A DNA stretch of 64,000 bases from Mesorhizobium sp. dw_380 (lineage in GTDB: Bacteria; Pseudomonadota; Alphaproteobacteria; Rhizobiales; Rhizobiaceae): assembly GCF_018588885.1 (NCBI RefSeq), contig NZ_JAFFIW010000032.1:1-64000 (forward strand), read 5' to 3'. Made by a program: the position numbers and the translations under genes. The notes under the pieces were generated by a model, which was given only the letters and a program-made list of their open reading frames with translations, searched no databases and was not told the DNA's origin. Positions 34,191 through 44,292 of this stretch are shown one piece after another (the stretch's first letter is position 1; every line of letters begins with the position of its first letter).

Positions 34191-34235
34191 GCAATTCCGG
34201 ACGGAAAAACCGTTCCACACTTTTCCTGGAATTGC
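34191..34235. repeat. dispersed palindromic element, copy 3
   Basis: 45 bases with the same 18-base left arm and 12-base right arm as the copy at 13384-13428; only the centre differs. It lies one base from the end of the HPP-CBS gene and upstream of the sigma promoter, a likely transcript end for the former. Confidence 0.75.
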
Positions 34236-34236
34236 T

Positions 34237-35316
34237 CTAGGCTGCCGCCAATCCCTTGTCTGCGGTCTGCACGCGCGCGGCCGCCGCCAGAAGGTCGGTC
34301 TGCGTGATCAGGCCGAGAATGCGCCGCTCGCCATCGACGATGACCACGGCATGACTGCGGCCGTCGGTCAGCACCGGAAGCAGGCTCATCGCCGGCGTGT
34401 CGGGTAAGGCGGCGCCGGCCGTGGACATCACACCTCTCACCGTATCGACGGCCCTCGTCAGCTCGCGCAAGCCGACAGCGCCGACCAACCGGGCATCCGC
34501 GTCGACCACCGGCAGAGTGCGGATATTGTGATCGAGCAATTGCCGGCGCGCCTCGTCGGCCGTGGCGTGCTCAGGCACCGCAACCACGTCGCGGGACATG
34601 ATGTCCCCGCACAGAAGCGTCCGGTGCGAACGCACCATGGCCTGCAGCTCGACTTGCCTCAAAAGCCGTTCGAGGTCGTTGCGGTCGATGTCGAAAGTTT
34701 CATCGAGCGTGGTCAGCGCTGCGTCGATATCTTCGGGCCGGAAGCCGACACGCCGCTGCGCCGGCGGATCGGCGGTGCCGTGACTGTTGGCTGCGGGTGC
34801 GGCGACATGCGGGTAGTTGCGCCGCGCCAGCCTGTGAAAAAGAAAGCCCAGCGCGACCAGGATGGTCGAATTCAACGCCACCGGCACGAACGGAAACAGG
34901 AAGCCCGCGCTGACAACGGCCGGCCCGCCGAGCGCCGCCGTCAATGCCGCCGCACCGCCTGGCGGATGCAGGCAGCGCGTGAACGACATCGCCGCGATGG
35001 CAAGCGCAACCGCGAGGCCCGAGGCAATGACTGGATCATGGACAAAATGCGCCACGGTCACACCCACCAGCGCCGAAATGGAGTTGCCGCCGATGATCGA
35101 CCAGGGCTGCGCCAGCGGGCTCGCGGGCACGGCGAAGAGAAGCACCGCGGAAGCGCCCATCGGCGCCACCAGCAGCGCCACATGCGGGCCGCCACCCATT
35201 GCCAGCCCGCTGATCACGCCGGTCAGCGCGATGCCGATCGTGGCGCCGATACACGCCAGGATGCGTTCACGCAGCGTCGCGCCGGCGAGGATGGGGACAA
35301 AAAGACGAAAGGCCAT
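34237..35316 (-). CDS. HPP-family membrane protein with CBS domain pair
   Basis: 359 residues from the ATG at 35316; an upstream TTG at 35397 would add 27 residues. The N-terminal half is an HPP domain with four membrane segments and the namesake motif CLHPPGGAAAL; the C-terminal half holds two CBS domains (DIMSRDVVAVPEHAT and LPVVDADARLVGAV ... ILGLITQTDLL). HPP domains have been linked to nitrite transport in chloroplasts; CBS pairs bind adenosyl ligands and could gate the channel. Same strand as the sigma gene but separated by a repeat, so not clearly in its operon. Confidence 0.88.
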   Translation of the reverse strand: MAFRLFVPILAGATLRERILACIGATIGIALTGVISGLAMGGGPHVALLVAPMGASAVLLFAVPASPLAQPWSIIGGNSISALVGVTVAHFVHDPVIASGLAVALAIAAMSFTRCLHPPGGAAALTAALGGPAVVSAGFLFPFVPVALNSTILVALGFLFHRLARRNYPHVAAPAANSHGTADPPAQRRVGFRPEDIDAALTTLDETFDIDRNDLERLLRQVELQAMVRSHRTLLCGDIMSRDVVAVPEHATADEARRQLLDHNIRTLPVVDADARLVGAVGLRELTRAVDTVRGVMSTAGAALPDTPAMSLLPVLTDGRSHAVVIVDGERRILGLITQTDLLAAAARVQTADKGLAAA

Positions 35317-35542
35317 GGCAAGCTTTGTGACGGATCGATTTGGCGAGGATGCGGATGCAGCACGCAATGCAGCCTGACCAACGGATTTGAAAGTCAAACA
35401 AATCCGGAAAGTCGCGGCCCCGGAGAATAATATTGCGTACCGCGCGGCGCCGGAGTGCTGCGAGCGGCTCGCGCTTTGTCATCAGCGTCAAAGCCTTGCG
35501 GCCGTTTGCTGATTCTCTCCGGCGGTCAGCCCGTGGGCGCCG

Positions 35543-36724
35543 TCAGGCGGCGGCAGCGGCCAGCCCGCGCATGATGTCGGCTTTCAGGTCCTCGACATCC
35601 TCGAGGCCGATCTGCAGCCGGATCAAAGGACCCTCGTAAGCGGGTTTCGCAACGACGCGGTCGCCCAGCCAGACCGGCACCGCAAGGCTCTCATAGCCGC
35701 CCCAGGAATAGCCCAGCCCGAAAATCTGCAGCGCGTCGAGGAAGGCGTGCTGCTCCTTCTGGCCTCCGCCGGCGAGCACGATGGAAAAGATGCCGCTCGA
35801 ACCGCAAAAGTCGCGCTTCCACAGGCCATGGTCCGGGTGGCTGGGAAGGGCAGGGTGGAGCACGCGCGCGACGCCCTTCTGTTCCTCTAGCCACGAAGCG
35901 ATGGCGAGTGCGCTGCGCTGATGATGCTCCAGGCGCACGCCCATCGTGCGCAGGCCGCGCAGCACCTGGTAGACGTCGTCGGGCCCCGCACAGCAGCCAA
36001 GCGTGCAAAAGCTCTCGTAGAGCTGCTTCCAGCAGCCCTCATTGGCCGAAACCGTGCCAAGCAGCACGTCGGAATGACCGGCCGGATATTTGGTCGCCGC
36101 ATGGATGGAGATGTCGACGCCGTGGTCGAGCGGCCGGAAATAGAGCGGCGTCGCCCAGGTGTTGTCCATCATCACGATGGCGCCGGCCGCATGTGCGGCC
36201 TTGGCGATCGCCGGTATGTCCTGCACCTCGAACGTGTTGGAGGCCGGCGATTCCGTGAACACCACTTTGGTGTTGGGCTTGATCAGCGCCGCGATGCCAG
36301 CGCCGACGCCGGGATCATAATACTCGACCTCGACGCCCAGCCGCTTCAGCATCGTGTCGGCGAAATTGCGGGTCGGGTGATAGACGGAATCGACGATCAG
36401 GAGGTGGTCGCCGGCCGACAGGAAGGCGAGCAGCGGTATGGTCACCGCCGCAAGCCCGGACGGCACCACGATGGTGCCTGCCGAGCCTTCCAGCGCGTCG
36501 ATCGCCTGGGCAAGGGCGTCGGTCGTCGGCGTGCCGCGCGTACCGTAGGTGTATTTCTGGCTCCGCGCCGCCATCGCGGCGGCATTGGGGAATAGCACGG
36601 TCGAGGCATGCACCACCGGCGGATTGACGAAGCCGAAATAGTCGTGCGGGTTGTTGCCCGAATGGGCAAGCCGCGTGTTGATGCCCATCGTGCCGGAAAC
36701 TTGCCCGCTGCCGTCCTTAGCCAT
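35543..36724 (-). CDS. metC: cystathionine beta-lyase
   Basis: 393 residues from the ATG at 36724. Cys/Met metabolism PLP-dependent family: PLP lysine is Lys212 in HAATKYPAGHSD, with the substrate tyrosine in KYTYGTRGTPT (57-67) and MMDNTWATPL binding the cofactor. The enzyme cleaves cystathionine to homocysteine, pyruvate and ammonia; a role in other C-S bond cleavage is possible. It is divergent from the aapJQMP operon. A metC gene next to aap is, as I recall, also seen in Rhizobium leguminosarum. Confidence 0.9.
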   Translation of the reverse strand: MAKDGSGQVSGTMGINTRLAHSGNNPHDYFGFVNPPVVHASTVLFPNAAAMAARSQKYTYGTRGTPTTDALAQAIDALEGSAGTIVVPSGLAAVTIPLLAFLSAGDHLLIVDSVYHPTRNFADTMLKRLGVEVEYYDPGVGAGIAALIKPNTKVVFTESPASNTFEVQDIPAIAKAAHAAGAIVMMDNTWATPLYFRPLDHGVDISIHAATKYPAGHSDVLLGTVSANEGCWKQLYESFCTLGCCAGPDDVYQVLRGLRTMGVRLEHHQRSALAIASWLEEQKGVARVLHPALPSHPDHGLWKRDFCGSSGIFSIVLAGGGQKEQHAFLDALQIFGLGYSWGGYESLAVPVWLGDRVVAKPAYEGPLIRLQIGLEDVEDLKADIMRGLAAAAA

Positions 36725-37344
36725 TCTTCGTCTTCGCCTTGTTTGACAAGGCGCTAGCCATAGTGCGGTGGCATGGCCCGTGCAACAGCGCACCGTCCGC
36801 CAGGGCGCGGACTTCGAATATGCCAATTCCGTGCGTGAGAGACACCGCAGCCGAAGTCGCGTGCTGAACCAAGCGCGCCGATCGGCCTATTGTGGGCGGC
36901 CATTTCCGGGGCGTTGATGGCGGCGGCCGGCGCGTGGTTCATCTCTCGGGGCCTTCGAGAGCGCAGGTCTGGTGATAGTCTTCCGGCGCGCCAATTCATC
37001 CCGTCTCCAGATCAGTGACGCCAAGCTAGCGCCAGCGATGGATATCGCCGCTCGCCGGTATTTTCATTGAATGAGCTTTGCCGACTTTATTCGCGCTTGT
37101 GACTAAATCGCGGGCGCGTTTGTCTGCAATTCAAGCATTTCAGGCGGCCGATTTCCAAACGCGTTCGGATTCGGTCATTTCCCTTGACCTCACGGGAATT
37201 ATCGCCTTCGATGCCATTCGTGAATGGGAGGTGGCGTGTCGGTTACGATGCGGGGTTCCGGAAATGGGCCGGGATGGGAGCTGCGTTCACGCGGGAAAAA
37301 GATCAGGGTTTGCCCTGAAAAACAGAGAAAAGGGTCTGTGGGTC
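36725..37344. other. 620-base gap between metC and aapJ
   Basis: The longest gene-free stretch of the window. No supported gene on either strand. It must hold both divergent promoters; amino acid permease operons of this type are nitrogen-regulated in rhizobia, but I found no convincing -24/-12 (TGGC-N9-TTGC) element. The aapJ ribosome binding site is modest (AAAAGGG). Confidence 0.4.
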
Positions 37345-38373
37345 ATGAAACATATTGCTATCGGCATTCTTGGCGCCGCTACGCTTGGGTTGATGGCGTC
37401 GGCCGCCTCGGCGACCACGCTCGACACAGTCAAGGCGAAGGGCTTCATCCAGTGCGGCGTCTCGACCGGTCTGGCCGGCTTCTCGGCCCCGGACGACAAG
37501 GGTGACTGGCAAGGCATCGACGCGGATTTCTGCCGCGCCGTGGCAGCTGCCGTCTTCGGTGACGGCACCAAGGTCAAGTTCACGCCGCTCAGCGCCAAGG
37601 AGCGCTTTACGGCGCTGCAGTCGGGCGAGGTCGACATCCTGTCGCGCAACACCACCTGGACCATCAACCGCGACACCGCGCTTGGCCTGAATTTCGTCGG
37701 CACGACCTACTATGACGGCCAGGGCTTCATGATCAACGCCAAGAAACTGCCGGGCGTCAATTCGGCGCTCCAGCTTTCGGGCGCCGCCGTCTGCGTGCAG
37801 AGCGGCACCACCACCGAACTCAACCTCGCCGACTACTTCAAGGCGAACAAGATGGAGTACAGTCCGGTCGTCTTCGAGAAGCTCGAAGAGGTCAACGCCG
37901 CCTATAACGCCGGCCGTTGCGACGTCTACACCACCGACCAGTCGGGCCTTTATGGCATTCGCCTGACGCTGGACTCGCCGGCCGACCACGTCGTGCTGCC
38001 CGAAATCATCTCCAAGGAGCCTCTCGGGCCGGCCGTGCGCCAAGGCGACGATCAGTGGTACCACATCGTCAAGTGGACTTATTTCGCGCTGCTCGACGCC
38101 GAGGAGCTCGGCATCACCAAGGCCAATGTTGATGAGATGAAGAACTCGGCCAGCCCGGAGATCAAGCGCGTGCTCGGCCAGGAAGCCGACACCAAGATCG
38201 GCACCGATCTCGGCGTCTCCAATGACTGGGTCGTCAACATCGTCAAGGCCGTCGGCAATTATGGCGAAATGTTCGACCGCAATGTCGGCTCGGGCAGCCC
38301 GCTCAAGATCGCGCGCGGCATCAATGCATTGTGGACCAAGGGCGGCCTGCAATACGCTCCGCCGATCCGCTGA
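37345..38373 (+). CDS. aapJ: general L-amino acid ABC transporter substrate-binding protein
   Basis: 342 residues from the ATG at 37345 with a signal peptide (IAIGILGAATLGLMASAASA). Family SBP_bac_3 with GVSTGLAGFS, GIDADFCRAVAAAVFGD and ARGINALWTKGG. It delivers a broad range of L-amino acids to the AapQMP complex. It is about 100 residues longer than most amino-acid binding proteins, as expected of AapJ. A strong hairpin after the stop likely makes it more abundant than the permease genes. Confidence 0.93.
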   Translation: MKHIAIGILGAATLGLMASAASATTLDTVKAKGFIQCGVSTGLAGFSAPDDKGDWQGIDADFCRAVAAAVFGDGTKVKFTPLSAKERFTALQSGEVDILSRNTTWTINRDTALGLNFVGTTYYDGQGFMINAKKLPGVNSALQLSGAAVCVQSGTTTELNLADYFKANKMEYSPVVFEKLEEVNAAYNAGRCDVYTTDQSGLYGIRLTLDSPADHVVLPEIISKEPLGPAVRQGDDQWYHIVKWTYFALLDAEELGITKANVDEMKNSASPEIKRVLGQEADTKIGTDLGVSNDWVVNIVKAVGNYGEMFDRNVGSGSPLKIARGINALWTKGGLQYAPPIR

Positions 38374-38385
38374 TTGAAATGTGAT

Positions 38386-38412
38386 CCGGGAGGCAGATCA
38401 TCTGCCTCCCGG
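38386..38412 (+). terminator. attenuator hairpin between aapJ and aapQ
   Basis: A 27-base perfect palindrome: CCGGGAGGCAGAT, one base, ATCTGCCTCCCGG, followed by TTTCTCTT. It lies in the 63-base gap before aapQ, where partial termination would raise binding protein over permease. Confidence 0.75.
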
Positions 38413-38436
38413 TTTCTCTTTCCAGGGGATGGTCGA

Positions 38437-39624
38437 ATGGCATCGCAGGAAGTGCTTCGTGAGGAGACCAGCCGGTCCTCCTTCTTCAATGATCCGAAAG
38501 TCCGGAGCCTCTTCTTCCAGACGCTGGTCGTCATCGTGCTGTTCGGCTCTGTCTGGTGGATCGTGCAGAACGTCATCGACAATCTGCAGCGCCTGCACAT
38601 CGCCTCAGGCTTCGGCTTCCTCAACGGCCGCGCCGGATTCGACATCTCGGACACGCCGATCGCCTATACATCGGATTCGACCTATGGCCGCGCCATCGTC
38701 GTCGGCCTGATAAACACTATCATCGTCGCGGCAGCCGGTGTCATCACCGCCACCATCATCGGCTTCGTTATCGGCATCGGCCGGTTGTCGCAGAACTGGC
38801 TGATCCAGAAGATCTGCACGGTCTATGTCGAGATCTTCCGCAACATCCCGCCGCTACTGGTCATCTTCTTCTGGTATTCGGGCGTGCTGGCGGTGCTGCC
38901 GGCGCCACGTGACAGCTACCATCTGCCCCTCGGCTCCTTCCTCAACCAGCGCGGCTTCTATTTTCCCCGCGCGGTCTGGGGCGAGGGCTCCTGGTTGATT
39001 TTTGTCGCGCTCATCGTCGGCATCGCCATGGCCTGGTTCGTCGCCCGCAAGGCGCGCCAGCGGCAGATGGCGACGGGTCAGCAATTTCCGGTGCTCTGGA
39101 CTTCAGTCGCGCTGATCGTCGGCTTGCCATTGCTCGCTTACGTCCTGAGCGGCTTTCCGCTGAGCTTTGATCTTCCGAAACAATCGACCTTCAACCTGAC
39201 CGGCGGCTTTCAGGTGAAGCCGGAATTCCTATCGCTCTATCTGGCTCTGTCTTGCTACACCGCGGCCTTCATCGCCGAAATCGTGCGCGCCGGCATCAGG
39301 GGCGTCAGCAAGGGCCAGACCGAGGCTGCCGCGGCACTTGGCCTGCGGTCCGGGTCGATCTTGCGGCTGGTCGTCGTGCCGCAGGCCATGCGCATCGTCA
39401 TTCCGCCGCTGACCAGCCAGTATCTCAACCTGACCAAGAACTCGTCGCTGGCGATCGCCATTGGCTATCCGGACCTGACGGCAACGGCCGGCACGGTTTT
39501 GAACCAGACCGGACAGGCGGTCGAAGGCGTGCTGATCATGATGATCGCCTATCTCATACTCAGCCTGGTGACCTCGGCCGTCATGAACGTGGTCAACGCC
39601 AGAATGGCGCTGGTGGAAAGGTAG
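38437..39624 (+). CDS. aapQ: general L-amino acid ABC transporter permease
   Basis: 395 residues from the ATG at 38437 (CCAGGGGA upstream). Membrane protein of the HisM/AapQ permease type, with about eight hydrophobic segments and the conserved EAA loop [20 protein letters not shown] that docks on AapP. Forms a heterodimeric channel with AapM. The large loop between the early helices is typical of Aap and Bzt permeases and longer than in HisQM. Confidence 0.93.
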   Translation: MASQEVLREETSRSSFFNDPKVRSLFFQTLVVIVLFGSVWWIVQNVIDNLQRLHIASGFGFLNGRAGFDISDTPIAYTSDSTYGRAIVVGLINTIIVAAAGVITATIIGFVIGIGRLSQNWLIQKICTVYVEIFRNIPPLLVIFFWYSGVLAVLPAPRDSYHLPLGSFLNQRGFYFPRAVWGEGSWLIFVALIVGIAMAWFVARKARQRQMATGQQFPVLWTSVALIVGLPLLAYVLSGFPLSFDLPKQSTFNLTGGFQVKPEFLSLYLALSCYTAAFIAEIVRAGIRGVSKGQTEAAAALGLRSGSILRLVVVPQAMRIVIPPLTSQYLNLTKNSSLAIAIGYPDLTATAGTVLNQTGQAVEGVLIMMIAYLILSLVTSAVMNVVNARMALVER

Positions 39625-39628
39625 AGCC

Positions 39629-40786
39629 ATGCAGGAACACGACATGTCCTGGGTGCGCACCGAAATGGCGCTGGCGCAGCCCGCGCCAACAAGCGTCCGC
39701 GGCCCGATTGCCTGGGTCCGAAGGAATCTGATCGGCTCGCTCGGCGACACCATCCTGACCATCCTTGGCATCGCCATCGTCGCCTGGGTCCTGCCGCAGG
39801 TCATCAACTGGGCGTTCATCAACGCACAGTGGACCGGGCCGGACCGCACTGTCTGTGCGACCATTACCCAAGGCGGCATCCAGCCGGATGGCTGGACCGG
39901 CGCCTGCTGGGCTTTCGTCAATGCCAAGTTCGGCCAGTTCATGTTCGGCACCTATCCGATCGAGGAGCGCTGGCGGCCGATCCTGGTTGCCATCCTGTTC
40001 GTGGCGCTGCTGGTGCCGATGCTGATCCCGCGCGTGCCGCGCAAGGGGCTGAACGCTATCCTGCTTTTCCTGGTGCTGCCGATCGTCTCCTTTTTTCTGC
40101 TGATTGGCGGCGCTTTCGGCCTTCCGCACGTCGAGACCTCGCGCTGGGGCGGCTTGCTGGTCACGCTCAGCCTGTCCTTCGTCGGCATCGCCGTCTCACT
40201 GCCGCTGGGCACCGTGCTGGCGCTCGGCCGGCGCTCGAAAATGCCGATCGTCAAGACGTTGTGCGTGGTCTTCATCGAGACGGTACGCGGCATCCCGCTC
40301 ATCACCGTGCTGTTCTTCGTCAGCGTCATGCTGCCGCTGTTCCTGCCGGCGGGCGTCACCTTCGACAAGTTCCTGCGGGCACTGATCGGCGTGTCGCTGT
40401 TCGCAGCCGCCTATATGGCGGAAGTCGTGCGTGGCGGCCTGCAGGCGATCCCAAAAGGCCAGTATGAAGGCGCCGATTCGCTCGGCCTCGGCTATTGGCA
40501 GAAGATGGGGCTGATCGTGCTGCCGCAGGCGCTGAAACTGGTCATTCCCGGCATCGTCAACACCTTCATCGGCATGTTCAAGGACACCAGCCTGGTTCTC
40601 ATCATCTCGATGTTCGACCTGCTTGGTGTGGTCAAGCAAAACTTCTCGGACGCCAACTGGGCGACGCCGCAAACGGCCAGGTCCGGCCTGGTGTTCGCCG
40701 CTTTCGTCTTCTGGCTGTTCTGCTTCGGCATGTCGCGCTATTCCATGTACACCGAACGCCGGCTCGACACCGGCCACAAACGCTAA
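39629..40786 (+). CDS. aapM: general L-amino acid ABC transporter permease
   Basis: 385 residues starting four bases after aapQ. Partner permease to AapQ, with the EAA loop [21 protein letters not shown] and the same topology. The N-terminal 190 residues include an extra hydrophobic region, typical of AapM. Translational coupling to aapQ is likely. Confidence 0.93.
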   Translation: MQEHDMSWVRTEMALAQPAPTSVRGPIAWVRRNLIGSLGDTILTILGIAIVAWVLPQVINWAFINAQWTGPDRTVCATITQGGIQPDGWTGACWAFVNAKFGQFMFGTYPIEERWRPILVAILFVALLVPMLIPRVPRKGLNAILLFLVLPIVSFFLLIGGAFGLPHVETSRWGGLLVTLSLSFVGIAVSLPLGTVLALGRRSKMPIVKTLCVVFIETVRGIPLITVLFFVSVMLPLFLPAGVTFDKFLRALIGVSLFAAAYMAEVVRGGLQAIPKGQYEGADSLGLGYWQKMGLIVLPQALKLVIPGIVNTFIGMFKDTSLVLIISMFDLLGVVKQNFSDANWATPQTARSGLVFAAFVFWLFCFGMSRYSMYTERRLDTGHKR

Positions 40787-40804
40787 GAACAAGGGGACCC
40801 TGTC

Positions 40805-41608
40805 ATGGCCACCGAAAACGCCGTCAGCGCCGAAGAGATCAAGGTCAACGCCGCCAAGATGCACATCTCGACCACCGATGTCGCCATCGACATCATCGCC
40901 ATGCACAAATGGTATGGCGAATTCCATGTGCTGAAGGACATCAATCTGAAAGTGATGCGCGGCGAGCGCATCGTCATCTGCGGACCGTCAGGCTCCGGCA
41001 AGTCGACGATGATCCGCTGCATCAACAGGCTGGAAGAGCACCAGAAGGGCAAGATCATCGTCGACGGCAAGGAACTGACCAACGATCTCAAGAAGATCGA
41101 CGAGGTGCGCCGCGAGGTCGGCATGGTGTTCCAGCACTTCAACCTGTTCCCGCATCTGACCATCCTGGAGAACTGCACACTTGCGCCGATCTGGGTGCGC
41201 AAGACACCGAAGAAGCAGGCCGAGGAAATCGCCATGCATTTCCTCAAGCGTGTCAAAATCCCGGAGCAGGCCAACAAATATCCGGGCCAGCTTTCCGGCG
41301 GCCAGCAGCAGCGCGTGGCGATCGCCCGATCGCTGTGCATGAACCCGCGCATCATGCTGTTCGACGAGCCGACCTCTGCACTCGACCCTGAAATGATCAA
41401 GGAAGTGCTCGAGACCATGGTTGGGCTGGCCGAGGAAGGCATGACCATGCTGTGCGTGACCCACGAAATGGGCTTCGCCCGCAAGGTCGCCAACCGGGTG
41501 ATCTTCATGGACCAGGGCCAGATCGTCGAGCAGAACACGCCGGCCGAGTTCTTCGACCACCCGCGCCACGAGCGCACGAAACTGTTCCTGTCGCAGATCC
41601 TGCACTGA
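40805..41608 (+). CDS. aapP: general L-amino acid ABC transporter ATPase
   Basis: 267 residues. Walker [10 protein letters not shown] at 60-68, Q-loop region [12 protein letters not shown], signature [15 protein letters not shown], Walker [15 protein letters not shown] and switch VTHEMGFA are complete. It powers the Aap importer. An N-terminal extension of about 28 residues precedes the nucleotide-binding fold, as in other AapP proteins. A terminator at 41629-41657 closes the operon. Confidence 0.94.
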   Translation: MATENAVSAEEIKVNAAKMHISTTDVAIDIIAMHKWYGEFHVLKDINLKVMRGERIVICGPSGSGKSTMIRCINRLEEHQKGKIIVDGKELTNDLKKIDEVRREVGMVFQHFNLFPHLTILENCTLAPIWVRKTPKKQAEEIAMHFLKRVKIPEQANKYPGQLSGGQQQRVAIARSLCMNPRIMLFDEPTSALDPEMIKEVLETMVGLAEEGMTMLCVTHEMGFARKVANRVIFMDQGQIVEQNTPAEFFDHPRHERTKLFLSQILH

Positions 41609-41628
41609 CGGTTGCACACCGACCGCTG

Positions 41629-41657
41629 AAAGCCCGGCCGCAATGTGGCCGGGCTTT
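41629..41657 (+). terminator. terminator of aapJQMP
   Basis: AAAGCCCGGCC, 7-base loop, GGCCGGGCTTT, 11-base perfect stem followed by a short T-rich tail. Confidence 0.85.
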
Positions 41658-41698
41658 CTGCATATGGGCAGCCAATGCCATCGGGAGCGGGGTCGTCG

Positions 41699-42364
41699 AT
41701 GAGAAGGTTCTGGCGTTTCGTTGCAGGCCTCCTGGCCGCAATCGTGCTTGCCGCGGGCCTCGGCACGCTGGTGCCGCGTCCTCTCTGGCCGGCGGCCGCT
41801 GCGGGCGAGGGAGCGCGGCGCATATTGGTGCTGAAGAACCCGATCCACACCGACATCGCCATCCCGGTCGACGAGGAGGTTCGCAGGCGTTTCCACTTCC
41901 TGGTCAAGGCCGGCCTTCCGGCCGACGCGCCTGACGTGCGCTACATCGTCTTCGGCTGGGGTGGCCGCGCCTTCTATCTGGAAACACCAACGTGGTCGCA
42001 ACTAAAGGCGATGCCGGTGCTCAAGGCGCTGACGCTCGATGCCTCGGTGATGCATGTCGATGTCGCCGGCGCGATCGCCGAGCCGCATCCCGACGTCGCG
42101 GGCTTCGATATTGGCGAGGAGCGGTTCGCGGCATTGCTCGACTATATCGCGGCGAGTTTCCAGCAGGGGCTGAACGGCCCCGTCGTGATCGAGAATGCGA
42201 GCTATTCCAGCTTCGACCGCTTCTACGAGGCGAACGACCATTTCAATGCACTGGTCGGCTGCAACACCTGGACGGCGGCGGCACTGCGCACCGCCGGCCT
42301 GCGCACCGGCTGGTGGAACCCGCTGCCGGTGTCGCTTGGGCTGTCGATGCGGCTTTACAACTGA
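41699..42364 (+). CDS. TIGR02117/DUF2459 family protein
   Basis: 221 residues from the ATG at 41699 with TCGGGAG upstream. An N-terminal membrane helix (FVAGLLAAIVLAAGLG) is followed by a periplasmic domain with the conserved KNPIHTDIAIP, VFGWGGRAFYLETPTW and GCNTWTAAALRTAG, which I recognise as the DUF2459/TIGR02117 pattern. The His, Trp and Cys residues and the order of motifs suggest a papain-like (NlpC-related) peptidase or amidase, but function is unproven. It stands alone between the aap terminator and the brnTA genes. Confidence 0.82.
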   Translation: MRRFWRFVAGLLAAIVLAAGLGTLVPRPLWPAAAAGEGARRILVLKNPIHTDIAIPVDEEVRRRFHFLVKAGLPADAPDVRYIVFGWGGRAFYLETPTWSQLKAMPVLKALTLDASVMHVDVAGAIAEPHPDVAGFDIGEERFAALLDYIAASFQQGLNGPVVIENASYSSFDRFYEANDHFNALVGCNTWTAAALRTAGLRTGWWNPLPVSLGLSMRLYN

Positions 42365-42388
42365 CCACTGAACGTGTCGCCAAAGTGG

Positions 42389-42712
42389 TCAGCCGGTCTT
42401 GCGCTCTTGCTTTGCCACGTATTCGCGAAGCGCCTTGTTGATCGCGCTTTGGTAGCCGCGACCATCCGGCTCGCGTCGCTTGAACCATGCGACGAGATCG
42501 GAATCGAGACGCAGGGTCAACTGCTGCTTGATGGGTTTGAAATAGGGATTTCGAACCGCGTTTTGCCAGAATTCTTCGGTCAATTCGGGAATATCGCTCG
42601 TGTCGATGTCATCCTCAGGTCGCGCTTTGAGAGCGGCAATTTCAGCCTTTTGTGCTTCCGTCAAAGAAGGCGGATTCGTTGGATCGATTTTATGTCGGAC
42701 GATCTTGCCCAT
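42389..42712 (-). CDS. brnA: BrnA antitoxin
   Basis: 107 residues. The C-terminal ribbon-helix-helix (KQQLTLRLDSDLVAWFKRRE...GYQSAINKALREYV) is the BrnA DNA-binding domain; the charged N-terminal half binds the toxin. It starts 22 bases inside the brnT gene, an unusual but typical order (toxin first) for this system. Represses its own promoter together with the toxin. Intact, in contrast to the Phd/VapC pair at 23.3 kb. Confidence 0.9.
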   Translation of the reverse strand: MGKIVRHKIDPTNPPSLTEAQKAEIAALKARPEDDIDTSDIPELTEEFWQNAVRNPYFKPIKQQLTLRLDSDLVAWFKRREPDGRGYQSAINKALREYVAKQERKTG

Positions 42713-42980
42713 AGCGTCTTTTCTCCTGAGGCGTGGCTCCCCGCGCTGAAATGATGCGGATCACCTCCATCCCGTCTTCCTCTCGATCAGCGTGCGCGAT
42801 CAACAAAACCAATCCCCCGTCGACGGCGCCAATTGTCTGCCAACGATATTCGCCTTCTTCCACCCGATCCTGGATCGTTAATGCAAAAGGGTCGAAGAAA
42901 ACGCGAGCTGCGGTCTCGAAACTCACGCCATGTTTGCGCAACTTGGACATTGCCTTTTCGGCATCCCATTCGAATCGCAA
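42690..42980 (-). CDS. brnT: BrnT ribonuclease toxin
   Basis: 96 residues from a TTG at 42980. The family motifs FEWDAEKAMSKLRKHGVSFE, DRVEEGEYRWQTIG and VIRIISARGATPQEKRRY are present; the RelE-like fold degrades RNA and halts translation. First gene of the unit, overlapping brnA by 23 bases. Upstream, on the minus strand, GTAA-N7-TTAC at about 43008-43022 could be part of the autoregulatory operator. Confidence 0.9.
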   Translation of the reverse strand: MRFEWDAEKAMSKLRKHGVSFETAARVFFDPFALTIQDRVEEGEYRWQTIGAVDGGLVLLIAHADREEDGMEVIRIISARGATPQEKRRYGQDRPT

Positions 42981-43028
42981 TCTAAGCCTCGTGTCACTGC
43001 GAAAATGTAACTACAAATTACCACTACG

Positions 43029-44273
43029 TCAAGAACTGGCCAGTGTTTTGATTTCAGCCGGTCGCCAGCCGTAGAGCCAGTCGAGGTCGGTGGCGAGCTT
43101 TTCCGAAGGCCGCATTTTCAGGAACAGATTGCGGGCGACTGCCACTGGACCGGCGGCATGCCAGGCAAGGCGGTTGACGGCGCCGCGACGAGCCACTCTC
43201 GCGATGCGCGGCCGTCGCAGGTTCTCCCATATCTGAAGACTTCTTGTCGGATCGGCAGGGAAGTCGGCGATGATATGGGCAAGCATTGCCGCGTCCTCGA
43301 TCGCCATGGCTGCGCCCTGCGCCGCGAACGGCGTCATCGCATGCGCCGCATCGCCGATCAGCGCGATGCTCCTGCTCGTCCAGGGCCGTGTGCTGTCAAC
43401 CGTATGGATCGGCCATGCCGTCCAAGGTCCGGCTTCCTTGACGAGGTGGCCAAGTGCCGATGACGCGCCGCGCAGGGCGCCGGTCAGAATTCCCTGGTCG
43501 GCATTGCCGGACCAGCCCTCGGCAATCCGCTCGCCCCTGGTGAAGGCGGCGAGATTGAAGGCGCTGCCTCTGCTGACCGGGTAGGCGACCATATGGAAGC
43601 CGGGATGGAGGAAAGTGGTGACGCAGTTGGTGGCGCCGATGGCGGCAAAGGCCTGCCCAGCGGGGCTGCCGGCCGCGACGGTGGCACGCCAGGCCAATTC
43701 GCCGGAGAAGTGGCTTTTCGCGAAGGCGGCGCCTTTGCCGGAATTGACAAGCGAACGTGTCGACGACCAGACGCCATCGGCGCCAATCAGCAAAAACCCC
43801 TCGGCTCCAACGATCTTGCCGTCAATTTCGGCTGTCGCCGTGATTCCGTGGGGACCGCCGGCAACGCTGCTGACACGGGCGCCAGTGGTGAGATGGATAT
43901 CAGGCATCTCGCCAACCCCCGCCATCAGCGCGCTCTGCAGGTCGGCCCGGTGCGCGACGAGATACGGAGCGCCCCAGCGAATTTCGCCAGCTTGCCCGAG
44001 TGGCACGCGCGCCAGTTCGCGCAATGTCGCGGCGTCCTTCAGCACCACGGCCTCCGGCCGCACCGCCGCCGGCAGCAGTCGGTCGAGCACCCCAAGCTGG
44101 CGAAGGATGCGTGTCGCGTTGGGAGAGAGCTGGATGCCGGCGCCAGCCGCTTCAAGGCGCTGCGCCTGTTCGAACACCTGCACAGGATAGCCGCGTTCGG
44201 CGAAGGCAATGGCCGCGGTCAGCCCGGCGACGCCAGCCCCGGCGATGACGACTTGCCGGGAGCGCGTGTCCAT
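43029..44273 (-). CDS. FAD-dependent monooxygenase (salicylate hydroxylase-like)
   Basis: 414 residues of the PHBH fold. FAD motif GAGVAG at 12-17, the middle GADGVWSSTRS (DG motif) and the late GDAAHAMTPFAAQGAAMAIED motif are present. Such enzymes hydroxylate aromatic rings with NAD(P)H and O2; similarity to salicylate or 3-hydroxybenzoate hydroxylases is general and the substrate is unknown. It is on the same strand as a CHCC zinc-finger gene 19 bases upstream, so the two are probably cotranscribed. Confidence 0.88.
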   Translation of the reverse strand: MDTRSRQVVIAGAGVAGLTAAIAFAERGYPVQVFEQAQRLEAAGAGIQLSPNATRILRQLGVLDRLLPAAVRPEAVVLKDAATLRELARVPLGQAGEIRWGAPYLVAHRADLQSALMAGVGEMPDIHLTTGARVSSVAGGPHGITATAEIDGKIVGAEGFLLIGADGVWSSTRSLVNSGKGAAFAKSHFSGELAWRATVAAGSPAGQAFAAIGATNCVTTFLHPGFHMVAYPVSRGSAFNLAAFTRGERIAEGWSGNADQGILTGALRGASSALGHLVKEAGPWTAWPIHTVDSTRPWTSRSIALIGDAAHAMTPFAAQGAAMAIEDAAMLAHIIADFPADPTRSLQIWENLRRPRIARVARRGAVNRLAWHAAGPVAVARNLFLKMRPSEKLATDLDWLYGWRPAEIKTLASS

Positions 44274-44292
44274 CAGGTCTGTCGCGAAAGAA

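Noticed and set aside
36725-37344. Sigma-54 promoter for aapJ
   Set aside because: I searched both strands by eye for TGGC-N9-TTGC and found no acceptable match.
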